DNA from: Clostridia bacterium
GTDB taxonomy: Bacteria; Bacillota_E; SLMV01; PUMD01
Assembly (NCBI GenBank): GCA_007128555.1
Contig: SKXF01000356.1
Coordinates: forward strand, 1 to 5,021
Direction: 5' to 3'
DNA length: 5,021 nucleotides
Each line of letters begins with the position of its first letter. Position 1 is the first letter of the stretch. Position numbers and translations under genes: made by a program. The notes under the pieces are model-generated. The model was not told the DNA's origin, did no database searches, and was given only the letters and a program-made list of their open reading frames with translations. Positions 1-5,021 of this stretch are shown piece after piece.

Positions 1-1522
1 CACGCCTCAGCAGCTCTACTCGGCGAGCACCCCGGACCCCATGATGTTCGAGCCAGCACTCCACCGTAGCAATGCTTTCTCCCATTGGAGTGAGCGTGTA
101 TTCGCTTCTGTCGCGGTCCATGAGACCCAACCCAACCATCCAACGCCGCGCCGTTGCATGATCCGGAGCCAGGGCTGAGACGTGTCGGTTCAAGTCCAGC
201 TCATGCATGGGAAAGTCCACGCCCTTACCGACCAACACCCGCAGAAGTGATGCCAGTGTGAATAGCTCCGTTGGTGGTCCTGCTGATACGATTCCTGGTA
301 CAGCTGCTTTCGAGTGAAGAACCTTGAGGGCGACCCTCCGGGTGGCAGTCGATCCCCGGGAGGCCATCTCTTGAAGTGCTACCTGAGCGTCCTCCTCCTC
401 AAATTGCCCGAGGGCGCTGGCAATCAGGCGACCGGACATCGGACCGTCAGACTGGAGCTCTTTGGCCAGTGCCATGAGACACCGCAATCCCTCGGGGTTC
501 TTCGAGCGCGCGATGCCGTTGATGATGGTCGCTGCAGTCTTTTCGTTGGTTACGTCCGATTCTGCCCTGCGGACGAGTGCCGCGAGGGCTTGCTCCTTGT
601 AGGCATCGTGAATCGACCAGAGGTGCCAGGATGGAACCGGCAGGGGCCGATCAATACCTTCCCTGCGGTAGGACAGGGGGCTTTCCAGGGAGAACATCTC
701 ATCGGTATCCCGGGTTGTCTCCGGTTCCTTTGCCGAAATCGCTCCCAGGGAAATCAGGGCGCCTTGTGCCAGTTCGCCATCCGCGTTTGCCACGTCTGCT
801 AGCTTATCCAGCAACTCTCCAGCCCGCAAACTGGCTGCGAGTTTGAGAGCGCACAGTACGACTCCTGTGTCCTTGGATGACAGTCCATCAGCGACGGCCG
901 CGATGAGATGTTGGCGCAGGTTCGCCATCGTGTTCCTTCTACCGAGATGAGACAGATATCTCAGGAGCATTTCCTGCCCCTCGGTATCCGTGCACTTTGC
1001 GAGTAAATCCAGAATCTCGTTCACCGGAGGACGTCCTGTGCGCTCAAGCAGGTGTGCTGCCCGCTGCTGTCTCCTTCTCCGGCCGGTTTCCAGGTCTTTT
1101 TCAATCAGGTCTAGCAGCCTACTGTTCACTACGTCTGGTTCCGCGAGGCATGCAGCGGCAATCAGGGTTGCCCGTTCGCCGGTCAGGCCAACTCGCTCCT
1201 GGTCGCTTACCAGCCATGAAAGGGTGATGTCGGTTCGGTGCTGGTTCGAGACATCTAGGGTGATAAGGTCGTGAAGCACCTCATACGCTGTGGTCGTCTC
1301 ATTGTCCACAAGGCCCCAGATGGAGGACCATTCGCTCTCCCGGCTCTCGTTTCTTTCGAGGCGAAGAGCGGATTGCAACAGGTCTTTCGGCTTAATATCC
1401 AGGTATCGGACCAGGGCCCTACGTGTCATCTCGGACATTGACGTTTGACGAACACTTGCCTGTCTCCTTACTTCAGCGTGAAGCATTGCGGGCAGGTGGA
1501 CTGTGGTCTGCGTGAGATCCAT
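1..1522 (-). CDS. Ribbon-helix-helix DNA-binding protein with HEAT-like helical region and C-terminal winged-helix-like domain (3' end beyond window)
   Basis: The minus strand is open without a stop from the ATG at 1522-1520 to the left edge, giving 507 codons of an incomplete gene. The start is supported by GGAGG at 1535-1531, 8 nt upstream, and by an in-frame TGA at 1546-1544. Residues 4-42 look like an RHH (CopG/Arc) domain: strand TQTTVHLP, helix A about 12-25, the turn QTSMS, then helix B EMTRRALVRYL. Residues about 60-410 are almost all helical; 207-262 and 310-405 read as HEAT-like paired helices (for example VVLCALKLAASL, LAQGALISLGAI, GRLIASALGQF), with a non-helical insert at about 268-305 and a basic patch at 147-153. 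Residues about 421-480 resemble a DUF2087-type winged helix (DHATARRWMVGLGLMDRD then EYTLT). There is no signal peptide or membrane segment. By family, RHH proteins are dimeric DNA binders; the roles of the helical region and C-terminus are inference. I do not recognise the whole architecture. A transcription regulator with a sensing or scaffold domain is the likeliest role; a large antitoxin-like protein is an alternative. Confidence 0.85.
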   Translation of the reverse strand, partial: MDLTQTTVHLPAMLHAEVRRQASVRQTSMSEMTRRALVRYLDIKPKDLLQSALRLERNESRESEWSSIWGLVDNETTTAYEVLHDLITLDVSNQHRTDITLSWLVSDQERVGLTGERATLIAAACLAEPDVVNSRLLDLIEKDLETGRRRRQQRAAHLLERTGRPPVNEILDLLAKCTDTEGQEMLLRYLSHLGRRNTMANLRQHLIAAVADGLSSKDTGVVLCALKLAASLRAGELLDKLADVANADGELAQGALISLGAISAKEPETTRDTDEMFSLESPLSYRREGIDRPLPVPSWHLWSIHDAYKEQALAALVRRAESDVTNEKTAATIINGIARSKNPEGLRCLMALAKELQSDGPMSGRLIASALGQFEEEDAQVALQEMASRGSTATRRVALKVLHSKAAVPGIVSAGPPTELFTLASLLRVLVGKGVDFPMHELDLNRHVSALAPDHATARRWMVGLGLMDRDRSEYTLTPMGESIATVECWLEHHGVRGARRVELLRR

Positions 1523-1530
1523 CAGGTGAT

Positions 1531-1535
1531 CCTCC
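1531..1535 (-). promoter_or_regulatory. Ribosome binding site of the RHH-HEAT gene
   Basis: GGAGG on the minus strand lies 8 nt before the ATG at 1522-1520. It fixes the start, so the RHH domain sits at the extreme N-terminus as usual for that fold. Confidence 0.85.
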
Positions 1536-1552
1536 AACCAGGTTCAGGACCC

Positions 1553-1584
1553 ATGATATCATTGAGTATTTGCTATGATATCAT
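1553..1584. promoter_or_regulatory. Twin palindromic operator (2 x ATGATATCAT), probable binding site of the RHH protein
   Basis: Two identical, perfectly self-complementary decamers, ATGATATCAT, lie at 1553-1562 and 1575-1584, 22 bp from start to start (about two helical turns, so on the same DNA face). They are 31 and 53 bp upstream of the RHH gene's start codon and about 255 bp or more from the sod start. RHH repressors such as CopG, MetJ and Arc are known to bind tandem short sites cooperatively in front of their own genes, so autoregulation is a natural inference. A weak minus-strand promoter can be drawn through the site (TTGTAC at 1594-1589, AATACT at 1570-1565, 18-bp spacing), which would place the palindromes on RNA polymerase's footprint. 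The repeats are directly visible; the binding protein and promoter are inferred. Confidence 0.7.
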
Positions 1585-1704
1585 GCTAGTACAAGGACCT
1601 GCGGTTCGAGCCTCGGGTTCTCCTGCGTCGATGATGGCCACTTGTCTTACCCTGCCTTCCGGAGAATCGGAAAGGCGATACGACCTCCGGGTGATGGGCG
1701 TTCG

Positions 1705-1736
1705 ATGCGGTGGACCGCGAACCGGAGCGGTCGCAT
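1705..1736. repeat. Imperfect inverted repeat (hairpin with 4-nt bulge)
   Basis: ATGCG (1705-1709), a four-base bulge GTGG, and ACCGC (1714-1718) pair with GCGGTCGCAT (1727-1736) around an 8-base loop, giving ten base pairs. No T-run follows on either strand, so it does not look like an intrinsic terminator. It could be a leader structure for sod, an operator, or chance in GC-rich DNA. Confidence 0.35.
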
Positions 1737-1824
1737 ACCTGCTCACTGTTTTGCATTGACCAGGGGGTTGCCTGCTTTCAAACTCACAGCACCCATGTCG
1801 TCTGAACTGCGTAAAATAAGCGGG

Positions 1825-1831
1825 AAGGGGG
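1825..1831 (+). promoter_or_regulatory. Ribosome binding site deciding the TTG start of sod
   Basis: AAGGGGG lies 7 nt before the TTG at 1839. An in-frame TAA at 1812-1814 excludes any earlier start. The next ATG in frame (1887) has no ribosome site, so TTG is the best choice. Confidence 0.65.
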
Positions 1832-1838
1832 TACACCG

Positions 1839-2546
1839 TTGAATGAGTTGAGTGATGAATCCGGGCTTTCTGGCGCGGATCCCCGCATGGATGGTTACGC
1901 TGTTTCTGAGGGAGGAGCAGGCTATTTACCCGCCGCGGTACCACGAGGAGGACACGAACTGCAGCCCCTGCCATATCCTTACGACGGGTTGGAACCATTC
2001 ATATCTCGAGACATTCTTCGAATCCATCATCTTACGCACCATGCAGGGTATATTGATGGGCTGAACCTGGCGGAGCGAGCCCTGGTTGAGGCCAGGACGC
2101 AGGAGGATTTTGCACTGGTTCGGCACTGGGAGAGGGAACTGGCTTTCAACGGATCGGGAGATATTTTGCACACCCTCTACTGGTTCAATATGACACCTGC
2201 GCCACCCGCGGAGATGCCTCCCGAGGTGCAGAGGCTGTTGAAGCGTGACTACGGAAGCTTTGAGAGATTCCAGCATCACTACACCGAGGCTGCAGCACGG
2301 GTGGCGGGCAATGGATGGGCAACCCTGGTCTGGCAGCCGCAGTACGGAAGAAGTGAGATCATGGCTCCCGAGCGCCATGAGAACATGACCCAGTGGGGCG
2401 TCATACCGCTGCTGGTCGTTGACGTATGGGAACATGCCTACTACCTGCAATACCAGGCTCGTAGGAGAGAATACCTCGATGGCTGGTGGCAGGTCGTCGA
2501 CTGGACCGAAGTGCAGCGGCGGCTTGTTCGGGCGATGAAATTATAG
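1839..2546 (+). CDS. sod: Superoxide dismutase, Fe/Mn family, with N-terminal extension
   Basis: This 235-residue cytoplasmic enzyme should convert superoxide to oxygen and hydrogen peroxide. The family signatures are all present: LPYPYDGLEP at 44-53, HHLTHHAGY at 63-71, LHTLYW at 110-115, and DVWEHAYY at 195-202. The metal ligands are His63, His111, Asp195 and His199; the gateway Tyr is Tyr71. The position that carries Gln146 in E. coli MnSOD appears to be His180 (in PERHENMTQW), as in archaeal-type SODs, and Val193 sits two residues before the Asp ligand, a site known to tune Fe/Mn preference. Iron, manganese or cambialistic use cannot be decided here. About 43 residues, rich in Gly, Ala and Pro and without a hydrophobic signal, precede the core, so the protein is longer than the usual 200 or so residues. 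The TTG start is chosen from the ribosome site. If translation began at the ATG at 1887 the extension would shrink by 16 residues. It is convergent with the M42 peptidase gene, 36 bp away. Confidence 0.96.
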   Translation: MNELSDESGLSGADPRMDGYAVSEGGAGYLPAAVPRGGHELQPLPYPYDGLEPFISRDILRIHHLTHHAGYIDGLNLAERALVEARTQEDFALVRHWERELAFNGSGDILHTLYWFNMTPAPPAEMPPEVQRLLKRDYGSFERFQHHYTEAAARVAGNGWATLVWQPQYGRSEIMAPERHENMTQWGVIPLLVVDVWEHAYYLQYQARRREYLDGWWQVVDWTEVQRRLVRAMKL

Positions 2547-2568
2547 GGCAGCCGGGAGTCGGCTGCCC
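2546..2568. terminator. Hairpin between convergent genes, possible bidirectional terminator
   Basis: GGGCAGCCG (2546-2554), loop GGAGT, CGGCTGCCC (2560-2568): a perfect 9-bp GC-rich stem in the 36-bp gap between the sod and M42 peptidase stops. It overlaps the last base of the sod stop codon. On the plus strand no T-run follows; on the minus strand the downstream TATAATTTC is moderately T-rich. Position and stem support a terminator for one or both genes, but the weak U-tract lowers certainty. Confidence 0.55.
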
Positions 2569-2582
2569 CTGGGACTATTGGA

Positions 2583-3656
2583 TCAGATAAAGCTGAAGTC
2601 TTGACCGCATGGATCCATCTCTTTCACGATGGCCGTCAGAAGTCGGGTGGTGTACTCGAGATCGCGAAGATCTGCCATCTCCACCGGGGAATGGGAGTAC
2701 CGGCGGGGTATGGTGACGGAACCAGCTGCGATTCCATGTCCGGCCAGTTGCATGGCCGCGGCATCGTTGTTGCCCCCGCTGAAGATCACGGGTTGATAGG
2801 GGATGCCGTGTTTCTCGGCCGTCGAGACCAGGATCTCTCGCACCTTGGGAGGGACGGGCGTCCTTCCTCCGGGTCCGCTGATCAGCGCGTAGACGGGACC
2901 CTTTCCGATTTCAGTGTGCAACAGGTTGCGGCTCACATCGGGCGTTCCTCCACAGGGGATGGTGTCCAGCGCCAGGGCAAAGTCGGGACGGATTCTCTCT
3001 GCTGCCACCGTGGCGCCCCTCAGCCCGGTCTCCTCCTGGACTGTGAAGGCTGCCCAGAGTTCCCCCGCGAATTCGCTTGCCTGCAATTCCTGGAGGACCT
3101 GCCACAGCACTGCGCATCCCGCCCGGTTGTCCACGCCTGCTCCGGCGAAACGGTAGCCGTCGGCGAACATGGACAGTTCATCCTCGTAGGTTATGGGTGT
3201 CCCGATGGTGACGCCGAGACGTTCAGCGGCCTCGCGGCTGTCGACACCGATGTCAACGTACAGGTCTTCGGTCGCAGGAACGCTCCTTCGCTCCTCGGGG
3301 GTCTGGTAGTGGCCTGCTTTGACTCCGACCACACCGAAGACATTGCCGACTCGGACCTTTCTTCCCACGAGCAGGCTGTCCAGGATTCCGCCAATTCGCT
3401 CGATCCGAAGGAACCCGCTGTCATCGATGTATCGGACGACCGCTCCGATCTGGTCGGAGTGGGCGGCGATGAGGAGACGGGGTCCTGGCCCGCTCCCCTT
3501 TTTCATCGCCAGAACATTGCCCAGCGGGTCGACCTCAACGGAGTCGACGAGTTTGCAGATTTCTGTTTTCAGCAGTTGTATGACCTGGGTCTCATGACCC
3601 GAGATGCCCTGCAGCCCGGCCAGGCGCTCAAGTTTCTTCCACAGCTGTTCTCTCAT
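2583..3656 (-). CDS. M42 family metallopeptidase (glutamyl aminopeptidase/FrvX-like)
   Basis: This 357-residue protein has the usual M42 length. M42 enzymes are cytoplasmic, two-metal aminopeptidases that often form dodecameric shells and trim short peptides to amino acids. Visible active-site elements in order: AAHSDQIG with metal ligand His66 and Asp68; GAGVDNRAG with bridging ligand Asp176; VQEETGLRGA with general base Glu208 and ligand Glu209; ALDT with ligand Asp231; and RYSHSPVEM with ligand His322. The region at about 72-165, between the first His and the bridging Asp, corresponds to the family's inserted beta domain. GGNNDA at 294-299 is a conserved substrate-side loop. The set is complete, so the enzyme should be active. 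Gln69 replaces the Glu more usual in HxDEIG. The ATG at 3656-3654 has AAGGGAG 8 nt upstream and an in-frame TAG at 3686-3684. The exact substrate preference, and the choice between aminopeptidase and older 'endoglucanase/cellulase M' labels, cannot be read from sequence; aminopeptidase is far likelier. Confidence 0.95.
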   Translation of the reverse strand: MREQLWKKLERLAGLQGISGHETQVIQLLKTEICKLVDSVEVDPLGNVLAMKKGSGPGPRLLIAAHSDQIGAVVRYIDDSGFLRIERIGGILDSLLVGRKVRVGNVFGVVGVKAGHYQTPEERRSVPATEDLYVDIGVDSREAAERLGVTIGTPITYEDELSMFADGYRFAGAGVDNRAGCAVLWQVLQELQASEFAGELWAAFTVQEETGLRGATVAAERIRPDFALALDTIPCGGTPDVSRNLLHTEIGKGPVYALISGPGGRTPVPPKVREILVSTAEKHGIPYQPVIFSGGNNDAAAMQLAGHGIAAGSVTIPRRYSHSPVEMADLRDLEYTTRLLTAIVKEMDPCGQDFSFI

Positions 3657-3832
3657 TGGATGATCTCCCTTCCCGGTGTTCTCCTATGTGTGTGATTCCC
3701 CTGGGAGATTCTAATTCCTCCCCCAGCACAGGATTTGCCACCCTCGTTGAAGAAAACTAATAACGATCGAGTTGTCAGATGGTTCTGCCATACCGTGTTG
3801 GATGGGCATGATCTAGGGACGGAGGAATCAGC
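3657..3832. other. Divergent promoter region between the M42 peptidase gene and tldD
   Basis: This 176-bp gap carries ribosome sites for both flanking genes (AAGGGAG minus at 3671-3665, GGAGG plus at 3821-3825) and must hold promoters in both directions. Plus strand: TTGCCA at 3735-3740 with TAATAA at 3758-3763, 17-bp spacing, is a possible promoter for tldD; the -10 match is weak. Minus strand: TAGAAT at 3713-3708 resembles a -10 box, but no good -35 accompanies it. No repeats, operator-like palindromes or small genes are seen. Confidence 0.4.
3821..3825 (+). promoter_or_regulatory. Ribosome binding site deciding the TTG start of tldD
   Basis: GGAGG lies 7 nt before TTG at 3833-3835, ideal spacing. 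An in-frame TGA at 3809-3811 rules out an upstream start, and the next ATG (3842) would leave 16 nt, too far. Confidence 0.8.
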
Positions 3833-5021
3833 TTGCGAGACATGGCCGAGAGAGTTGTGCACATGGCCGACGGAATGGGTGCCTCCTACGCAGATTGCCG
3901 AGTTGTGCAGAGGGAACGGGAGTTCATATCGGTCAAAAATGCAAAGCTCGAAAACCTGAACTCGGGAGATGACATGGGGGTAGGTGTGCGTGTCATTGTG
4001 GACGGGGGTTGGGGCTTCGCCTCGACCAACCGGTTGGATGACACATCCTTGCAAAACTGCGTCCGAAGAGCCGTAGAGATCGCGCGTTCCGGGGCACGGG
4101 TGCGCAAGTATCCGGTGCAGCTGGCGTCGGAGCCCGTCTACGTGGATGAGTGGGTCCGTCCCGTACAGATCGATCCCTTTACCGTGGACATGGCGACAAA
4201 GCTGGAGCTGCTGACCGAGAGCTCAAGGGCCATGTTGAGAGAGGGTGCCAAGATTGCCCGGGCCAGCCTGGTATTCGAGCGGGATACCCAGGTGTTTGCG
4301 AGTAGCGAGGGAAGCCTGATCAAGCAGGTCCTGACTGAAAGTGGTGGGAGTCTTTACGCTATGGCGGTTGGAAAGGGCCACACGCAGGTGAGAACCTACC
4401 CATGTACGGTCTGGCATGATATCCAGGGCGAAGGTTGGGAGACCATTGAGAAACGCGACCTCCTGGGGAATGCTCCCCGGGTGGGCTCGGAGGCGGTACA
4501 GCTGCTGTCCGCTCCGCCCTGTCCAGAGATGACCACGGACGTGATCATCGCTCCCAATGAACTGGCCCTGCAGATCCACGAGAGCGTGGGCCATGCGGTC
4601 GAGGCTGATAGAATTTTAGGGCACGAGGCCGATCTTGCCGGCACTTCCTTTATCGATTCAGATATGCTGGGCCATTACCGCTTCGGTTCAGACAAGGTGA
4701 ATCTCTTTGCAGATCCAACCATACCGGGAAGCCGCATAACCTACAAGTACGACGATGAGGGTGTGAAGGCGGGCCGCGTGGACCTGGTCAAGGACGGGGT
4801 TCTCGTCGGTCTGACCACGTCCAGGGAGTCTGCCCATGAGCTCGGGTACGATCGGTCCGGTGGATGCATGCGTGCAAATAACTACGACCGGATTCCGCTG
4901 GTGCGGATGCCCATGGTTTCCCTGGCCCCCGGAGATATCAGCTATGAGGACCTGATTGCTTCGACGGAGCGGGGAATTCTACTGGATCAGAACAGGAGCT
5001 GGTCGATCGATGACCGCCGCC
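3833..5021 (+). CDS. tldD: TldD-type metalloprotease (TldD/PmbA family), 3' end beyond window
   Basis: 396 residues are visible of a family that is usually about 450-480 long; the C-terminus is cut off by the window edge. The N-terminal domain shows the family pattern: ASYADCRVVQRE near 17-28, FISVKNAKLENLNSG near 31-45, then GVGVRVIVDGGWGFAST at 49-65. The catalytic motif HESVGH (249-254, HExxxH) is followed by AVEADRILGHEADLAGTSF, placing it in the TldD half of the family rather than PmbA/TldE, which lacks the motif. His249 and His254 should bind zinc, with Glu250 as catalytic base; the third ligand, a Cys near the C-terminus in E. coli TldD, lies outside the window. TldD normally works with PmbA as a heterodimer that degrades unfolded peptides and matures some peptide products such as microcin B17, so a pmbA gene may follow at once. 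The protein is cytoplasmic, with no signal or membrane segment. Confidence 0.93.
   Translation, partial: MRDMAERVVHMADGMGASYADCRVVQREREFISVKNAKLENLNSGDDMGVGVRVIVDGGWGFASTNRLDDTSLQNCVRRAVEIARSGARVRKYPVQLASEPVYVDEWVRPVQIDPFTVDMATKLELLTESSRAMLREGAKIARASLVFERDTQVFASSEGSLIKQVLTESGGSLYAMAVGKGHTQVRTYPCTVWHDIQGEGWETIEKRDLLGNAPRVGSEAVQLLSAPPCPEMTTDVIIAPNELALQIHESVGHAVEADRILGHEADLAGTSFIDSDMLGHYRFGSDKVNLFADPTIPGSRITYKYDDEGVKAGRVDLVKDGVLVGLTTSRESAHELGYDRSGGCMRANNYDRIPLVRMPMVSLAPGDISYEDLIASTERGILLDQNRSWSIDDRR

Larger units (their letters stand above)
1523..1838. other. Divergent intergenic region between the RHH-HEAT gene and sod
   Basis: This 316-bp stretch has no convincing gene. Short open frames cross it, but none has both a ribosome site and recognisable protein character. 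It contains the RHH ribosome site (1531-1535), the twin palindromes (1553-1584), an imperfect hairpin (1705-1736) and the sod ribosome site (1825-1831). For sod, TTGACC at 1756-1761 could be a -35 box, but the matching -10 position (CAAACT, 1779-1784) is poor, so I do not call a promoter. It is AT-rich around the palindromes and GC-rich from about 1590 to 1740. Confidence 0.6.

Noticed and set aside
314..802. A 162-codon plus-strand open frame
   Set aside because: It lies wholly antisense to the 507-codon RHH-HEAT gene, has no good ribosome site, and its product is rich in Gly, Arg and Cys without domain character.
1600..1620. GGTTCGAGCC, resembling a tRNA T-loop
   Set aside because: The flanking bases do not form the five-pair T stem, and no acceptor, D or anticodon arm is found at the right distances.
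1445..1759. A 104-codon plus-strand open frame across the RHH gene start and operator
   Set aside because: It overlaps the start, ribosome site and palindromes of a well-supported minus-strand gene and shows no recognisable protein features.
1756..1784. Possible sigma-70 promoter for sod (TTGACC and CAAACT)
   Set aside because: The -35 is good, but the -10 matches the consensus at only three of six positions, so it is mentioned only in the intergenic entry.
2601..3695. A 364-codon open frame on the plus strand, slightly longer than the M42 gene it overlaps
   Set aside because: It is codon-aligned with the M42 peptidase on the opposite strand and is open because that gene avoids TTA, CTA and TCA codons. 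Its protein shows no family motifs, whereas the minus strand has the complete M42 active site.
4416..4425. ATGATATCCA, an 8 of 10 match to the operator palindrome
   Set aside because: It is single, imperfect and inside the tldD coding sequence, where codon content explains it.
1..5021. CRISPR arrays, insertion sequences, rRNA or complete tRNA genes
   Set aside because: I saw no regularly spaced repeats, transposase motifs, terminal inverted repeats or structured RNA gene signatures on either strand.

Overview
The window looks like chromosomal DNA of a bacterium with moderately high GC. All four genes have good Shine-Dalgarno sequences, and two of them start with TTG. Strong GGAGG-type ribosome sites, TTG starts, an M42 aminopeptidase and this style of Fe/Mn superoxide dismutase would suit a Bacillota (Firmicutes) lineage, possibly thermophilic. 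That placement is inference; no rRNA or other marker gene is present to fix it.

Layout, left to right. (1) 1-1522, minus strand: a large gene open over 507 codons that runs off the left edge. Its product starts with a ribbon-helix-helix (RHH, CopG/Arc-like) DNA-binding domain, continues as a long alpha-helical region with HEAT-like repeats, and ends (as far as visible) in a winged-helix-like segment resembling DUF2087. (2) 1523-1838: a 316-bp divergent intergenic region. It holds two identical perfect 10-bp palindromes 22 bp apart, just upstream of the RHH gene, and an imperfect hairpin nearer the middle. (3) 1839-2546, plus strand: an Fe/Mn-family superoxide dismutase with an N-terminal extension. 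(4) 2546-2568: a hairpin between convergent genes. (5) 2583-3656, minus strand: an M42-family metallo-aminopeptidase. (6) 3657-3832: a short divergent promoter region. (7) 3833-5021, plus strand: a TldD-type metalloprotease cut off by the right edge.

The strand alternates at every gene, so no two visible genes form an operon; each is probably transcribed alone or with neighbours outside the window. The three right-hand genes are ordinary housekeeping functions: superoxide removal, peptide trimming, and TldD/PmbA-type peptide or protein processing. The part that deserves attention is the left end. A large, multi-domain probable DNA-binding protein sits directly downstream of a twin-palindrome site with the geometry expected of an RHH operator, which suggests an autoregulated locus continuing to the left of the window.
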